A stretch of 64,000 nucleotides of DNA from Chryseobacterium lacus (lineage in GTDB: Bacteria > Bacteroidota > Bacteroidia > Flavobacteriales > Weeksellaceae). A program made the position numbers and the translations under genes. Shown here one piece after another: positions 1 to 9,648 of this stretch. The DNA is taken from positions 62,001 through 126,000 of the forward strand of contig NZ_QPIE01000003.1 of the NCBI RefSeq assembly GCF_003336205.1, read 5' to 3'. How positions within the stretch are numbered: position 1 is the first letter of the stretch; the number at the start of each line of letters is the position of its first letter. Below the pieces are notes generated by a model. It was not told the origin of the DNA, did no database searches, and worked only from the letters and a program-made list of their open reading frames with translations.

Positions 1-76
1 CCACTGTTCTGCTTGTTTTCAAAATGATTTATAACCGGGGAAAAAACTAAATTTGTAACATTGAAAGGAAGAATTT

Positions 77-1294
77 ATGCTTGAAAAAAAAGATCATAGT
101 TATGAACGCGCCGTTTTGGTCGGCTTAATTACCAGAGATCAAAATGAAGAAAAACTAAATGAATATCTTGATGAACTGGAGTTTCTTGCTTATACAGCAG
201 GAGCATCCGTAGAAAAAAGATTTACACAAAAAATGACTCAGCCGGACGCCAAAACCTTTGTAGGAAGCGGTAAAGCTGAAGAAATCAAAGAATATGTAAA
301 AGAAAACGAAATCGGAACCGTTATTTTCGATGACGAACTTTCCCCGTCACAACTGAAAAATCTGGAACGGGAACTGGAAGTGAAAATTATCGACAGAACC
401 AATTTAATCCTCGACATTTTTGCACAAAGAGCACAAACTTCCTACGCACGAACTCAGGTGGAATTGGCACAATACGAATATTTACTTCCACGATTGACCA
501 GAATGTGGACTCACTTGGAAAGGCAGCGAGGAGGAATCGGAATGCGCGGTCCCGGTGAAACGGAAATTGAAACCGACAGAAGGATCATCCGCGACAGAAT
601 TTCTCTTTTGAAAGCAAAATTGAAATCCATCGACAAACAAATGACGACCCAAAGGCAAAACCGTGGAAAAATGGTGCGCGTAGCTTTGGTAGGATACACG
701 AATGTCGGGAAATCTACGCTCATGAATGCGCTTTCAAAATCCGAAGTTTTTGCTGAAAATAAATTGTTTGCCACGTTGGATACTACGGTGAGAAAAGTAG
801 TGATCGGGAATTTGCCGTTTCTTTTAACCGATACCGTAGGATTTATCAGGAAATTACCCACTCAGTTGGTGGAAAGTTTTAAATCTACGCTGGATGAAGT
901 TCGTGAAGCGGATTTGCTGATTCATGTGGTGGATATTTCTCATGAAAGTTTTGAAGATCATATTGATTCTGTAAATCAAACTTTGATGGAAATAAATGCG
1001 CATCAGAAACCGATGATCATGGTTTTTAATAAAATAGACGCTTTTGCTTACGAACAGAAATCTGAGGACGATCTGACTCCTTCCACGCGAAAAAACATTT
1101 CACTGGAAGCATGGATGAAAACTTGGATGGCAAAATCCAAACATCCTACCGTGTTTATTTCTGCGCTCAACAAAGAAAATTTTCCGGAAATGAAAAAACT
1201 GATTTATGAAGAAGTTCATCGTATTCATATTTCCAGATTTCCGTACAATGATTTTCTTTTTGAATATTTTGATGAGGAAGAAACGGAGAAATAA
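77..1294 (+). CDS. hflX: GTPase HflX
   Basis: 405-residue ribosome-associated GTPase. HflX proteins bind the large subunit and split stalled 70S ribosomes, for example after heat stress. The N-terminal HflX domain spans about residues 10-100. A glycine-rich linker with the family signature RGPGETEIE lies near 157-165. The G domain follows, with P-loop GYTNVGKST at 206-214, a DTVGF G3 motif and an NKID G4 motif. Length is normal for the family. A TAnnTTTG box (TAAATTTG, 48-55) lies 21 bp before the ATG and GGAAG is the likely ribosome site. The stop codon shares one base with the start of the next gene (TAATG), so the two are probably co-translated. Confidence 0.96.
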   Translation: MLEKKDHSYERAVLVGLITRDQNEEKLNEYLDELEFLAYTAGASVEKRFTQKMTQPDAKTFVGSGKAEEIKEYVKENEIGTVIFDDELSPSQLKNLERELEVKIIDRTNLILDIFAQRAQTSYARTQVELAQYEYLLPRLTRMWTHLERQRGGIGMRGPGETEIETDRRIIRDRISLLKAKLKSIDKQMTTQRQNRGKMVRVALVGYTNVGKSTLMNALSKSEVFAENKLFATLDTTVRKVVIGNLPFLLTDTVGFIRKLPTQLVESFKSTLDEVREADLLIHVVDISHESFEDHIDSVNQTLMEINAHQKPMIMVFNKIDAFAYEQKSEDDLTPSTRKNISLEAWMKTWMAKSKHPTVFISALNKENFPEMKKLIYEEVHRIHISRFPYNDFLFEYFDEEETEK

Positions 1295-2016
1295 TGACCG
1301 AAGAAATCAAAACTGCGCTTCAGTTTCTTTCCCAACCTGAGAAAAAGGAATTCTTTCCCCGCTTTTTTAAATCCGGGCCGGGCGAATATGCTGAAGTCGA
1401 CGAATTCATCGGCGTCACGGTTCCGGATCAACGGAAAATAGCCAAAGCTTATTTTCAGAAAATTTCTTTGAAAGAACTGAGCGTATTGTTATCTTTAAAA
1501 ATCCATGAGCACCGTCATTGCGCTCTGCTGATGCTTGTTTCTAAGTATGAGAAATCAAAATCTGAAGAGGAAAAACATGAAATTGTGGATTTCTATCTTC
1601 AGCATTTGGAGTATATCAACAACTGGGATTTGGTGGATAATTCCTGTTATAAAATTCTGGGAAGACACAGTTTTGAACATGATGACGACAGCATTTTGCG
1701 AAATTTATCAGTTTCAGAAAATCTTTGGCAGAAGCGCATGGCCATCGTCGCGACACTGTGGCATGTAAAGAAAGGATCTTTTCAACTGACACAGGAATTG
1801 GTGCTTCAAAACCTGAAACATACTCATGATCTGATGCACAAAGCCAACGGCTGGTTACTGCGTGAAATGGGAAATAAAAATGAAGAAATTCTCCTCGGTT
1901 TTCTGAATAAGCATTATCGGGAAATGCCGCGAACCACACTTCGTTACGCTATTGAAAAGCTGAATGAGGCGCTTCGGCAGGATTATTTAAAAGGAAGAAT
2001 ATATGGAGTTGTCTGA
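1294..2016 (+). CDS. DNA alkylation repair protein, AlkD-like
   Basis: 240-residue all-helical HEAT-like repeat protein of the AlkC/AlkD DNA glycosylase superfamily. These enzymes excise N3- and N7-alkylated bases without flipping them. The family region GVxxPDxR is seen at 40-47, and the conserved N-W-D-L-V-D stretch at 110-115 supplies the Trp and Asp expected in the AlkD active site. The start overlaps the hflX stop by one base, and the end overlaps the next gene by 14 bp, which points to one transcription unit. Substrate range is inferred from the family only. Confidence 0.88.
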   Translation: MTEEIKTALQFLSQPEKKEFFPRFFKSGPGEYAEVDEFIGVTVPDQRKIAKAYFQKISLKELSVLLSLKIHEHRHCALLMLVSKYEKSKSEEEKHEIVDFYLQHLEYINNWDLVDNSCYKILGRHSFEHDDDSILRNLSVSENLWQKRMAIVATLWHVKKGSFQLTQELVLQNLKHTHDLMHKANGWLLREMGNKNEEILLGFLNKHYREMPRTTLRYAIEKLNEALRQDYLKGRIYGVV

Positions 2017-2341
2017 TTGGCGAACCTTTGTTCATTATTTTTTACATTTGGTTTTTCCGGTTTTTATAGCGCTGGTTTTCTTCAGAAAAAATTGGAAGAA
2101 AGCTTACTTTCTGATGCTTGCAACCATGTTGGTAGATCTGGATCATCTTCTGGCAACACCGCTTTTCGATCCGGACAGGAACAGTATCGGGTTTCATCCG
2201 TTACATTCTTATCCGATGATTGCGCTGTATTTTCTGGGAACTATTTTTCTTAAAGGAAATCTCAGGATTATTTCCGTAGGACTTCTATTTCACATGTTTA
2301 CAGACTTTCAGGACTATTATTTATGGAATAATATCAATTAG
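2003..2341 (+). CDS. DUF6122 family membrane protein
   Basis: 112-residue hydrophobic protein with about four predicted membrane segments and conserved polar clusters: LVDLDHLLA near the middle, FHPLHSYP after it, and FHMFTDFQDY near the C-terminus. The His/Asp pattern resembles small membrane metal-dependent hydrolase-like families (YdjM/DUF457 type), but this is only an impression. The match to DUF6122, a Bacteroidota family of unknown function, is recalled rather than computed. The start ATG at 2003 is preceded by GGAAG and lies inside the end of the AlkD-like gene, so translation is probably coupled. Confidence 0.75.
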   Translation: MELSDWRTFVHYFLHLVFPVFIALVFFRKNWKKAYFLMLATMLVDLDHLLATPLFDPDRNSIGFHPLHSYPMIALYFLGTIFLKGNLRIISVGLLFHMFTDFQDYYLWNNIN

Positions 2342-2403
2342 TTTCTTAAATAATTATTTAATTTTAAAACTCTCAAAAATAAACAGTTTCGAAACAGCTT
2401 TTT

Positions 2404-2787
2404 TTATTCCAACTTTTTCGCTACCGCCATTTTGTGAGCCATGAGTTGTGATATATTTCTGGCTTTATAAACGGCCATTTCTGCAATTTCACCTGCGAAA
2501 AGTTCCTCTACCGTTTCTGTCCAGAGCTGAAGCCAATGTTGAAAATGATGTTTTTCTATGGCAACTTTCGCATTAACAGGAAAATGGGCGGACATGGGAT
2601 TTCCTTTGTAAGAGACCTTTCCGAATAACAAAGTTTCCCAAAACTGATACATTTTCGGAAGGTGAATATTCCAGTCTACCTGAGCTACATCATTAAAAAA
2701 ATAACCAATGGTTTCGTCTTTCTGAATTTTGCCATAAAAAGTATTCACCAGAAGTTCAATGTCTGCTCTTGTTTCAAGATCTTTCAT
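2404..2787 (-). CDS. Group III truncated haemoglobin
   Basis: 127-residue haem protein of the TrHb3 (Ctb) class. Such globins bind O2 or NO and are linked to nitrosative stress or microaerobic life. The FY pair at 17-18 fits helix B, and the HFxxWLxLW segment at 81-89 carries the probable proximal His81. The frame is open further upstream, to 2817. I chose the ATG at 2787 because a TAACTTTG promoter box occupies 2793-2800, only five bases before it, so the longer version would begin upstream of its own promoter. It is transcribed divergently from the cysteine-cluster gene. Confidence 0.9.
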   Translation of the reverse strand: MKDLETRADIELLVNTFYGKIQKDETIGYFFNDVAQVDWNIHLPKMYQFWETLLFGKVSYKGNPMSAHFPVNAKVAIEKHHFQHWLQLWTETVEELFAGEIAEMAVYKARNISQLMAHKMAVAKKLE

Positions 2788-2792
2788 AACCA

Positions 2793-2800
2793 CAAAGTTA
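2793..2800 (-). promoter_or_regulatory. -7 promoter box of truncated haemoglobin gene
   Basis: TAACTTTG on the minus strand matches the Bacteroidota -7 consensus TAnnTTTG. It stands five bases before the ATG, so the mRNA should have almost no leader. No clear -33 TTTG was found at the usual spacing. Confidence 0.6.
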
Positions 2801-2845
2801 TGAAATATTATAAGCATTGCCTTTTGGATGAAATTTTAAAAAAAG

Positions 2846-2853
2846 TAAATTTG
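2846..2853 (+). promoter_or_regulatory. -7 promoter box of cysteine-cluster gene (leaderless type)
   Basis: TAAATTTG followed by exactly four bases and the ATG at 2858. With the box ending near -5, the transcription start would be the A of the ATG. It is one of four such arrangements in the window. Confidence 0.6.
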
Positions 2854-2857
2854 CCCG

Positions 2858-3352
2858 ATGGATTTGGAACTTCATAAAATACAAGCGCTTCAGAAACAAA
2901 AAGAACATCAGAAATTTCTGGCACAGCTGAAGAAAAAACCGCCCAAAAATCTGGATGTTACTGTTCAAAATATTCATGATGAAGTTTTTAAAAATATCAA
3001 TTGTCTCAAATGTGCCAATTGCTGCAAAACCACAGGACCACTTTTTACGGAAAAAGATATTGAAAGAATATCAAAAGGCCTGAAAATGAAAGCTGTAGAC
3101 TTTGAAAATCGTTTTCTGAGAACGGATGAAGATCAGGATAAAGTACTGAATTCGCTTCCATGTTGGTTTTTGAATGAAGACAACACCTGTTCTATTTATG
3201 AAATAAGGCCAAAAGCCTGTCGCGAATTTCCACATACGAACAGAAAGAAAATTTACCAGATTAATCATCTTACCATTCAAAACACCGTTATCTGTCCCGC
3301 TGCATTTTCATTTGTAGAGAAAATGTCTCTGCATTTGCAGCACAAAAAATGA
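2858..3352 (+). CDS. YkgJ-family cysteine cluster protein
   Basis: 164 residues. An N-terminal charged helix is followed by the family cluster CLKCANCC (Cys49, 52, 55, 56). Further cysteines lie in PCWF, NTCSIYEIRPKACREFP and VICP. This arrangement is the CxxCxxCC zinc- or iron-binding module (PF03692-type, formerly UPF0153), whose biochemical role is not settled. The Y-E-x-R-P-x-x-C-R-x-F-P motif is strongly conserved in the family. The gene stands alone between a divergent globin and fumarase, each with its own promoter box. Confidence 0.87.
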   Translation: MDLELHKIQALQKQKEHQKFLAQLKKKPPKNLDVTVQNIHDEVFKNINCLKCANCCKTTGPLFTEKDIERISKGLKMKAVDFENRFLRTDEDQDKVLNSLPCWFLNEDNTCSIYEIRPKACREFPHTNRKKIYQINHLTIQNTVICPAAFSFVEKMSLHLQHKK

Positions 3353-3396
3353 TTTTGATCACACCGTTGCAGTGCCTGCCAATCGGTAAATTTCTG

Positions 3397-3404
3397 TAAA
3401 TTTG
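3397..3404 (+). promoter_or_regulatory. -7 promoter box of fumarase gene
   Basis: TAAATTTG followed by C, in the 68-bp gap before the fumarase ATG, leaving a leader of about 13 bases. No convincing -33 element was found. Confidence 0.5.
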
Positions 3405-3420
3405 CTGTTATAAAAAATTA

Positions 3421-5031
3421 ATGATGGAATTTCAGTATCAGGAACCTTATCCTATTTTAAAAGATGACACGCAATACAAAAAACTGACTTCGGATTTTGT
3501 AAAAATAGAAAAACTTGGCGACAGGGAAATTCTCGTGATCGACCCGAAAGGCCTCGAATTTTTAGCCGAAAATGCACTTAGCGATGTTTCTTTTATGCTT
3601 CGCCCTTCACATCTTCAAAAATTAAAAAATATTATTGATGATCCTGAAGCTACTGATAACGACAGATTTGTTGCGTACAATCTTCTGCAAAATGCCGCTG
3701 TAGCTGTGGAAGGAGCACTGCCGTCATGCCAGGATACCGGAACCGCGATTTGTGTAGCCAAAAAAGGCGAAAATGTGTACACCGGTGCTGAGGATGCAGA
3801 ATGGATTTCCAAAGGAATTTTTAATACGTACCAAAACCGAAATCTCAGATATTCACAAATCGTACCTCTTACCATGTTTGAGGAAAAAAACTCAGGTTCC
3901 AATCTCCCCGCACAGATCGACATCTACGCAACGGCAGGAGATTCCTACAAATTCCTGTTTCTTGCAAAAGGTGGTGGTTCGGCCAATAAAACTTTCCTGT
4001 ATCAAAAAACCAAGTCGTTGCTGAATGAAAAATCCATGGAAGAGTTCATCCGGAAATCTATAATGGATTTGGGCACCGCAGCTTGTCCGCCATATCACCT
4101 CGCCTTGGTGATTGGAGGAACTTCGGCGGAAGCCAATTTGGCTGCTGTGAAAAAAGCGAGCGCCGGATATTATGACCATCTTCCTACAGAAGGAAATATG
4201 GGCGGACAGGCATTCCGCGATTTGGAATGGGAAGAAAAAGTGCAAGATATTTGTCGAAAAAGTACAATTGGTGCTCAGTTCGGAGGGAAATATCTCACTC
4301 ATGATGTTCGCGTTATCCGGTTGCCAAGACACGCTGCGAGTTGTCCGGTTGGGATGGGAGTTTCCTGTTCGGCAGACCGGAATATCAAGGCAATGATCAA
4401 TAAAGAAGGAATTTTTCTGGAACAGCTGGAAGAGAATCCTAAAAGATTTTTGCCGGAAACGCCACCACATTTGGAAGCTCCTGTAGCCATAGATCTTAAT
4501 CGTCCTATGGCAGAGATTCTTGCTGAACTTTCAAAATATCCGATAAAAACAAGACTGAAACTTAGCGGAACCCTTATTGTGGCTCGTGATATTGCGCATG
4601 CAAAAATCAAAGAAATTCTGGATTCCGGTAATCCGATGCCCGAATATTTTAAGAATCATCCGATTTATTACGCCGGGCCGGCTAAAACGCCAGAAGGGAT
4701 GGCCTCCGGAAGTTTTGGGCCTACAACCGCCGGGAGAATGGATGTGTATGTGGACGAATTTCAGGCTCATGGCGGCAGCATGATTATGCTGGCAAAAGGA
4801 AACCGAAGCAAGGATGTTACGAATGCCTGTGCGAAATACGGTGGTTTTTATTTAGGATCTGTTGGCGGCCCGGCTGCGATTCTGGCAAAAGAAAATATCA
4901 AATCGGTAGAAGTAGTTGATTTTCCGGAATTGGGTATGGAAGCCATCCGTAAAATTGAAGTAGTGGATTTTCCTGCTTTTATTATTACAGATGACAAAGG
5001 GAATGATTTCTTCGAGAGTATTTCCCGTTAA
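3421..5031 (+). CDS. Fumarate hydratase, class I (Fe-S)
   Basis: 536-residue single-chain class I fumarase that interconverts fumarate and L-malate in the TCA cycle using an oxygen-sensitive [4Fe-4S] cluster. The N-terminal alpha domain carries the PSCQDTGTA motif (Cys103). A second cysteine lies in TAACPPYH (about 222), and others in [14 protein letters not shown] (about 308 and 314). The C-terminal beta domain has [15 protein letters not shown] and the [21 protein letters not shown] segment. Length matches two-domain class I enzymes. The start could be either of two adjacent ATGs (3421 or 3424). Symbols differ between databases (fumA or fumB), so none is assigned. Confidence 0.95.
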   Translation: MMEFQYQEPYPILKDDTQYKKLTSDFVKIEKLGDREILVIDPKGLEFLAENALSDVSFMLRPSHLQKLKNIIDDPEATDNDRFVAYNLLQNAAVAVEGALPSCQDTGTAICVAKKGENVYTGAEDAEWISKGIFNTYQNRNLRYSQIVPLTMFEEKNSGSNLPAQIDIYATAGDSYKFLFLAKGGGSANKTFLYQKTKSLLNEKSMEEFIRKSIMDLGTAACPPYHLALVIGGTSAEANLAAVKKASAGYYDHLPTEGNMGGQAFRDLEWEEKVQDICRKSTIGAQFGGKYLTHDVRVIRLPRHAASCPVGMGVSCSADRNIKAMINKEGIFLEQLEENPKRFLPETPPHLEAPVAIDLNRPMAEILAELSKYPIKTRLKLSGTLIVARDIAHAKIKEILDSGNPMPEYFKNHPIYYAGPAKTPEGMASGSFGPTTAGRMDVYVDEFQAHGGSMIMLAKGNRSKDVTNACAKYGGFYLGSVGGPAAILAKENIKSVEVVDFPELGMEAIRKIEVVDFPAFIITDDKGNDFFESISR

Positions 5032-5099
5032 AATGATCTAAAGTGCTTTCAAATAACAAAAATCAGGATGAAAAACTTTTTTAATACAACAAAATAATT

Positions 5100-5107
5100 T
5101 AATTTTG
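5100..5107 (+). promoter_or_regulatory. -7 promoter box upstream of small membrane protein
   Basis: TAATTTTG fits TAnnTTTG and lies 17 bases before the ATG at 5125, in the gap after the fumarase gene. Confidence 0.45.
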
Positions 5108-5124
5108 CTCAAAATCTGAATTCA

Positions 5125-5400
5125 ATGTTATTGATATTATCATCTTTCTGGCCAGGTTACCAATTCTTTTGGTTCGTGTTTTTTGTAATCATGTTCCTGA
5201 TAGGATTCTGGTGTATCCTGATGTTTTTCGGAGTCATCATCCCAATGTGGCTGACTTCAGGATTAAGAGAATATTTTGGAAAAACAAAACCTTTCGATCC
5301 TGAAGATATAAGAAGAAAAACATTACCGGAACAAGGTGCCGAAGTGATTTACAGCAATCCGAAAGGTCGCGGCCCGTTTAATGATCACGGTCATCATTAA
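5125..5400 (+). CDS. Small membrane protein, unknown function
   Basis: 91 residues, not recognised. The first about 42 residues are very hydrophobic (one long or two short membrane segments, rich in Phe and Trp). A basic and acidic cytoplasmic-type tail follows, with KPFDPEDIRRKTLPEQGAEV and a His-rich end (DHGHH). It has its own -7 box and is followed by a strong terminator, so it is probably a monocistronic gene. The clean start, the regulatory flanks and the membrane-like composition argue that it is real. Function cannot be inferred. Confidence 0.7.
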   Translation: MLLILSSFWPGYQFFWFVFFVIMFLIGFWCILMFFGVIIPMWLTSGLREYFGKTKPFDPEDIRRKTLPEQGAEVIYSNPKGRGPFNDHGHH

Positions 5401-5464
5401 CCTGATGGCATTGCTTTTCTCACTTTAATCCGGGAAAGCAATCCTCAAGCAAAACACTATATTT

Positions 5465-5500
5465 ATCCGCTTTCACACTTCTGAAAGCGGATTTTTTATT
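5465..5500 (+). terminator. Rho-independent terminator
   Basis: Perfect 11-bp stem (5465-5475 with 5482-5492), six-base loop, then a T-rich run. It ends the small membrane protein transcript before pgi. Confidence 0.85.
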
Positions 5501-5543
5501 TCTGCTAACTCATTGTGTTCTTTCCAAAGCCTTATTTTTTCCG

Positions 5544-5551
5544 TAACTTTG
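5544..5551 (+). promoter_or_regulatory. -7 promoter box of pgi
   Basis: TAACTTTG, 35 bases before the pgi ATG, downstream of the terminator at 5465-5500. Confidence 0.5.
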
Positions 5552-5586
5552 TCTCAGTTTGAAGTTCGGTTACAATTCAAAAATGT

Positions 5587-7230
5587 ATGCTCGCTAAAAT
5601 AAATCCTACCACCACACAGGCCTGGAAAAAGCTTCAGGCTCATTTTGCCCGGACCGATTTTGATTTGCGGACTTTATTCCTGCAGCCGGAGCGTTTCAGC
5701 AATTTTTCGGTTGAGAAAGAAAATTTCCTTTTCGATTATTCTAAAAATTTGATTAACGAGGAAACGATTACGCTTCTGTTTCAGCTTGCGGAAGAATGCC
5801 AATTGAAGGAAGCAATTGACAGCATGTTTTCCGGAACTAAAATTAATGAAACAGAAAGCCGAGCTGTTCTTCATACTGCACTTCGTCATTTTTCTGATGA
5901 TCCGATTTTGATTGATGGCAAAAATATCAAGGAAGAAATCAGAATGGTTTTGAATCAGATGCGGGATTTTTCTGAAAAAATAATTTCCGGCGAGCATCGC
6001 GGATTTTCGGGTAAACAAATTACAGATGTCGTCAATATCGGAATCGGCGGTTCAGATCTGGGTCCGGCGATGGTGGTATCTTCCTTGAAACATTTCAAAA
6101 CCCGGCTGAATGTACATTTTGTTTCCAATATTGACGGAAGCCATCTGGCGGAAACAGTGAAAGCACTGAATGCTGAAACCACACTTTTTATTATTGCCTC
6201 CAAAACCTTCACAACTCAGGAAACTATGACCAACGCAGCATCTGCTAAAGATTGGTTTTTAAAAAATGGTGGTGAATATGAGGATATTGCAAAACATTTT
6301 GTGGCGATATCAACGAATACAAAAGCAGTAAAAAACTTTGGTATTGATGAAGAAAATATGTTCAGGTTTTGGGACTGGGTTGGCGGAAGATACTCTCTCT
6401 GGAGCGCCATCGGATTAAGTATTGTTTTAGCCGTTGGTTTTACCCGTTTTGAGGAATTGTTGACAGGTGCTTTTAATGTGGATCAGCATTTCCGGACAGC
6501 GAAATTCAGCGAAAATATTCCGGTAATTATGGGATTGCTGGGAATTTGGTACAGAAATTTTCATCATGCAGAAACCCATGCAATTCTTCCTTATTCTCAA
6601 TATCTACATCGTTTTCCGGCCTATTTGCAACAGGCAGATATGGAAAGCAACGGCAAGTCTGTGGATCGCAACGGTGAATTTATTAATTACAAAACTGGCC
6701 CTATTCTTTGGGGCGAACGCGGAACCAACGGGCAACATGCATTTTTTCAGCTGATTCATCAGGGAACTGCAATAATTCCTGCAGATTTTATTGCTTTTAC
6801 CCAGTCTGCAGATCATCTTTCAGATCATCAGGAAAAATTGCTGGCTAATTTTTTCGCTCAGCCGGAAGCCTTGGCTTTTGGAAAAACGGAAATCGAAGCA
6901 AGAACAGAACTGGCAAAATCCGGAATGGATGCTGCAACTGTAGAAAATCTCGTTAATCATCATATTTTCCAAGGAAACAAACCCACAAATAGTCTGCTGT
7001 TTAAGGAGTTGACTCCTTTCTCTTTGGGACAGCTTATTGCACTTTATGAACATAAAATCTTTGTGCAGGGCGTGATCTGGAATATTTTCAGTTATGATCA
7101 GTTTGGAGTAGAGTTGGGGAAAGTTCTGGCCAAAACGATACTTCCGGAGTTGAAAAATGATCATCATATTACCTCTCACGATAGCTCCACCAATGGTTTA
7201 ATTGCTTATTTTAAACGCCATCATTTATGA
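5587..7230 (+). CDS. pgi: Glucose-6-phosphate isomerase
   Basis: 547-residue cytoplasmic enzyme that interconverts glucose-6-phosphate and fructose-6-phosphate in glycolysis and gluconeogenesis. It has the two SIS domains of the large, E. coli-type PGI. Visible motifs are [11 protein letters not shown] for phosphate binding, [42 protein letters not shown] with the ring-opening His, and the C-terminal [19 protein letters not shown] with the catalytic Lys. All signatures are intact. The stop overlaps the methyltransferase start as ATGA, so translation is likely coupled. Confidence 0.97.
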   Translation: MLAKINPTTTQAWKKLQAHFARTDFDLRTLFLQPERFSNFSVEKENFLFDYSKNLINEETITLLFQLAEECQLKEAIDSMFSGTKINETESRAVLHTALRHFSDDPILIDGKNIKEEIRMVLNQMRDFSEKIISGEHRGFSGKQITDVVNIGIGGSDLGPAMVVSSLKHFKTRLNVHFVSNIDGSHLAETVKALNAETTLFIIASKTFTTQETMTNAASAKDWFLKNGGEYEDIAKHFVAISTNTKAVKNFGIDEENMFRFWDWVGGRYSLWSAIGLSIVLAVGFTRFEELLTGAFNVDQHFRTAKFSENIPVIMGLLGIWYRNFHHAETHAILPYSQYLHRFPAYLQQADMESNGKSVDRNGEFINYKTGPILWGERGTNGQHAFFQLIHQGTAIIPADFIAFTQSADHLSDHQEKLLANFFAQPEALAFGKTEIEARTELAKSGMDAATVENLVNHHIFQGNKPTNSLLFKELTPFSLGQLIALYEHKIFVQGVIWNIFSYDQFGVELGKVLAKTILPELKNDHHITSHDSSTNGLIAYFKRHHL

Positions 7231-8063
7231 GTATTCGCTCTTTATATTATGCATTAAGCCCCGAAATCAGGCTGTTGGTAAGAAAAATCTATTATTGGCC
7301 ACACGATTGCTATAGAAACCTTTTCGGAAAAAAAGGAATAATGGAACCCGGAAAAGGAGACATTTATATTGGATCCGGAGATTTCATAGAACAAGGAAAA
7401 AAGCAGGCACAACAGCTTAAAGAGTATATTGATTTGAGAAGTGATGACGTGGTACTGGATATTGGCAGCGGAATTGGCCGAACTGCAGTTCCTTTAACGG
7501 AAATAATCACCACAGGACAATACGAAGGTTTCGATGTCGTAAAAAAGGGAGTGGACTGGTGCCAAAAAAATATTACAACAAAATACCCTAACTTCAGTTT
7601 CAAATTCGTTCCGCTTCACAACGATTTGTACAATACATTTGATACCAAAGTTTCGGAATTTAAATTTCCATATCCCAATCATCATTTTGATAAAGTTTTT
7701 CTTTTTTCAGTTTTCACCCACATGAAAACTCATGAAATTCAACATTATCTCAAAGAGATTCAAAGGGTAATGAAACCCGAGGGAAAGTGTCTGGCTACTT
7801 TCTTTTTGTACGATGAAAACACTGAAGAAACGATTGCAAATAATGAAGGATTCAGCTTTCCGCATCAGTTTTCAGAAGGCTATCGGCTGATGAATAAAAA
7901 AGTGGAATCCGCGAACATCGCAGTCAGTATTCCGCTCTTACAGAAAATGACAGAAAACGCTGGATTAGAAATCGAAAATATACAACCTGGATATTGGAAT
8001 GGCTTCGTTTCAAAAGAAAATGCCGCCCATTTCCAGGATATAGCAATCATCAAAAATAAATAA
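7227..8063 (+). CDS. Class I SAM-dependent methyltransferase
   Basis: 278 residues. A Rossmann-type methyltransferase core starts near residue 65, with motif [12 protein letters not shown] at 75-85 and an acidic residue (FDVVKKG) closing strand 2. [13 protein letters not shown], the motif IV region, and a following [14 protein letters not shown] resemble small-molecule or glycan methyltransferases (Methyltransf_11/25). The substrate is unknown. The first 60 residues are basic and aromatic and could contact a membrane or partner. It overlaps pgi by four bases (ATGA) and lies three bases before folD, so the three are probably co-transcribed. Confidence 0.88.
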   Translation: MSIRSLYYALSPEIRLLVRKIYYWPHDCYRNLFGKKGIMEPGKGDIYIGSGDFIEQGKKQAQQLKEYIDLRSDDVVLDIGSGIGRTAVPLTEIITTGQYEGFDVVKKGVDWCQKNITTKYPNFSFKFVPLHNDLYNTFDTKVSEFKFPYPNHHFDKVFLFSVFTHMKTHEIQHYLKEIQRVMKPEGKCLATFFLYDENTEETIANNEGFSFPHQFSEGYRLMNKKVESANIAVSIPLLQKMTENAGLEIENIQPGYWNGFVSKENAAHFQDIAIIKNK

Positions 8064-8066
8064 AAA

Positions 8067-8945
8067 ATGGCTCAGATTCTTGACGGACTCAAAGTTTCCA
8101 AAGAAATCAAACAAGAAATTCAACTGGAAGTAGAAAAAATTACAGAAGCAGGGAAAAGGCCGCCTCATTTGGCAGCGATTCTGGTGGGTGAAAACGGCGC
8201 AAGTAAAGCCTACGTCAACAGCAAGGTAAAAGACTGCAAAGAAGTAGGATTTGTTTCGTCTTTAATCCGTTTCCCAGACACTGTTTGCGAGAAAGAGCTT
8301 CTTGCGGAGATTACAAAACTCAACGATAATGAAGAAGTGGACGGATTTATTGTCCAACTTCCACTTCCGAAAGGAATAGATCAGGAAAAAATCATCAATG
8401 CAATAGATCCTAAAAAAGATGTGGATGGTTTTCATCCGGAGAATTTCGGCAGAATGGCATTGGAAATGGAAGCATTTCTTCCTGCAACACCGTATGGAAT
8501 CATGACATTACTGGAAAGACATCACATACCTACCCGCGGAAGACACTGCGTGGTAGTAGGCCGAAGCAGAATTGTTGGCAGACCGATGAGCATTCTGATG
8601 AGCAGCAAAGGAAATCCCGGAGATGCAACCGTAACAGTCGTGCACAGCCATACCCGGAATATAGAAGAATATACCCGGAATGCGGATATAGTTATCGTGG
8701 CTTTAGGTGCTCCGAAATATCTGAAAGCAGACATGATCAAAGAAGGTGCAGTTATTATTGATGTGGGAATAACCCGCGTAGAAGATACAGGAGCAAAAGG
8801 TTATCACCTTGAAGGCGATGTAGATTACGAAAGTTGCGAACCGAAAGCGGGATGGATTACCCCGGTTCCAGGCGGAGTTGGACCGATGACAAGGGCAATG
8901 CTGATGAAAAACACTTTACTTGCCTACAAGAGATTTAATAAATAA
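8067..8945 (+). CDS. folD: Bifunctional methylenetetrahydrofolate dehydrogenase / methenyltetrahydrofolate cyclohydrolase
   Basis: 292-residue FolD, which converts 5,10-methylene-THF to 10-formyl-THF using NADP+, supplying one-carbon units for purines and formyl-Met-tRNA. The active-site YVNSKVKDCKEVGF segment holds the Tyr and Lys. FIVQLPLPKGI and DPKKDVDGFHPENFGRM follow. The nucleotide site is VVVGRSRIVGRPM and the C-terminal signature is TPVPGGVGPMTRAML. Length and motifs are complete. It follows the methyltransferase by three bases. Confidence 0.97.
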   Translation: MAQILDGLKVSKEIKQEIQLEVEKITEAGKRPPHLAAILVGENGASKAYVNSKVKDCKEVGFVSSLIRFPDTVCEKELLAEITKLNDNEEVDGFIVQLPLPKGIDQEKIINAIDPKKDVDGFHPENFGRMALEMEAFLPATPYGIMTLLERHHIPTRGRHCVVVGRSRIVGRPMSILMSSKGNPGDATVTVVHSHTRNIEEYTRNADIVIVALGAPKYLKADMIKEGAVIIDVGITRVEDTGAKGYHLEGDVDYESCEPKAGWITPVPGGVGPMTRAMLMKNTLLAYKRFNK

Positions 8946-8989
8946 TTTTGCAAGACAGAATTCTATGAATGGATTTTGTACAAAAATAA

Positions 8990-9619
8990 ATGACAAACGA
9001 TCAGGAAATACTATTAAAACAAGGAAAAATGCTCCCGGTGATGGAGCATTTTTATACCATACAGGGCGAAGGTGCACATACCGGAAAAGCAGCCTATTTT
9101 ATAAGATTAGGCGGTTGTGATGTAGGCTGCCATTGGTGCGATGTGAAAGAAAGCTGGGATCCTAATTTACATCCACTTATGGATGCGAAATCTGTAGCCG
9201 AAATAGCAGCAAGTTTTTGCAAAACTATCGTATTAACCGGCGGAGAACCGCTGATGTGGAATCTTGACATCCTAACCGGAAGGCTGAAAGAACTGGGATG
9301 TACCATTCATATCGAAACCTCCGGCGCCTATCCTATGAGTGGAATTCTAGACTGGATTTGTCTTTCTCCAAAAAAGACAGGATTGCCAAAGCCGGAGATT
9401 TATCAGCAAGCTCAAGAATTGAAAATGATTATCTTCAATCAACACGATTTTAAATTCGCCGAAGAACAAGCAGCCAGAGTTTCTCCTGAATGCCGACTCT
9501 TTCTACAAAGCGAATGGAGCAAGCGACACGAAATGTATCCTAAGATTACAGATTATATTCTGGCAAATCCACACTGGCAAGCTTCCGTACAAACGCATAA
9601 ATATTTAAACATTCCATGA
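8990..9619 (+). CDS. queE: 7-carboxy-7-deazaguanine synthase (radical SAM)
   Basis: 209-residue radical SAM enzyme that makes 7-carboxy-7-deazaguanine from carboxy-tetrahydropterin, an early step of queuosine synthesis. It has the QueE-specific CX3CX2C cluster motif (Cys43, Cys47, Cys50 in GGCDVGCHWCD) instead of the usual CX3CX2C spacing with Phe or Tyr. FYTIQGEGAHTGKAAYFIRLGG precedes it and VLTGGEPLMW supplies the SAM-binding GGE. The tgt gene at 50.1 kb supports a functional queuosine pathway in this organism. The ATG at 8990 lies 44 bp after folD. Confidence 0.94.
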   Translation: MTNDQEILLKQGKMLPVMEHFYTIQGEGAHTGKAAYFIRLGGCDVGCHWCDVKESWDPNLHPLMDAKSVAEIAASFCKTIVLTGGEPLMWNLDILTGRLKELGCTIHIETSGAYPMSGILDWICLSPKKTGLPKPEIYQQAQELKMIIFNQHDFKFAEEQAARVSPECRLFLQSEWSKRHEMYPKITDYILANPHWQASVQTHKYLNIP

Positions 9620-9648
9620 GTTAGCACGAAAAAAATAACGTGGAAATC

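Noticed and set aside
3892-4470. 192-codon open frame on the minus strand inside fumarase.
   Set aside because: It lies fully opposite an intact, recognisable enzyme gene and has a composition (many Phe, Ser, Cys, His) typical of antisense frames.
5409-5444. Inverted repeat ATTGCTTT/AAAGCAAT after the small membrane protein.
   Set aside because: Eight bp with a long loop and no T-tail; the stronger hairpin at 5465-5500 explains termination.
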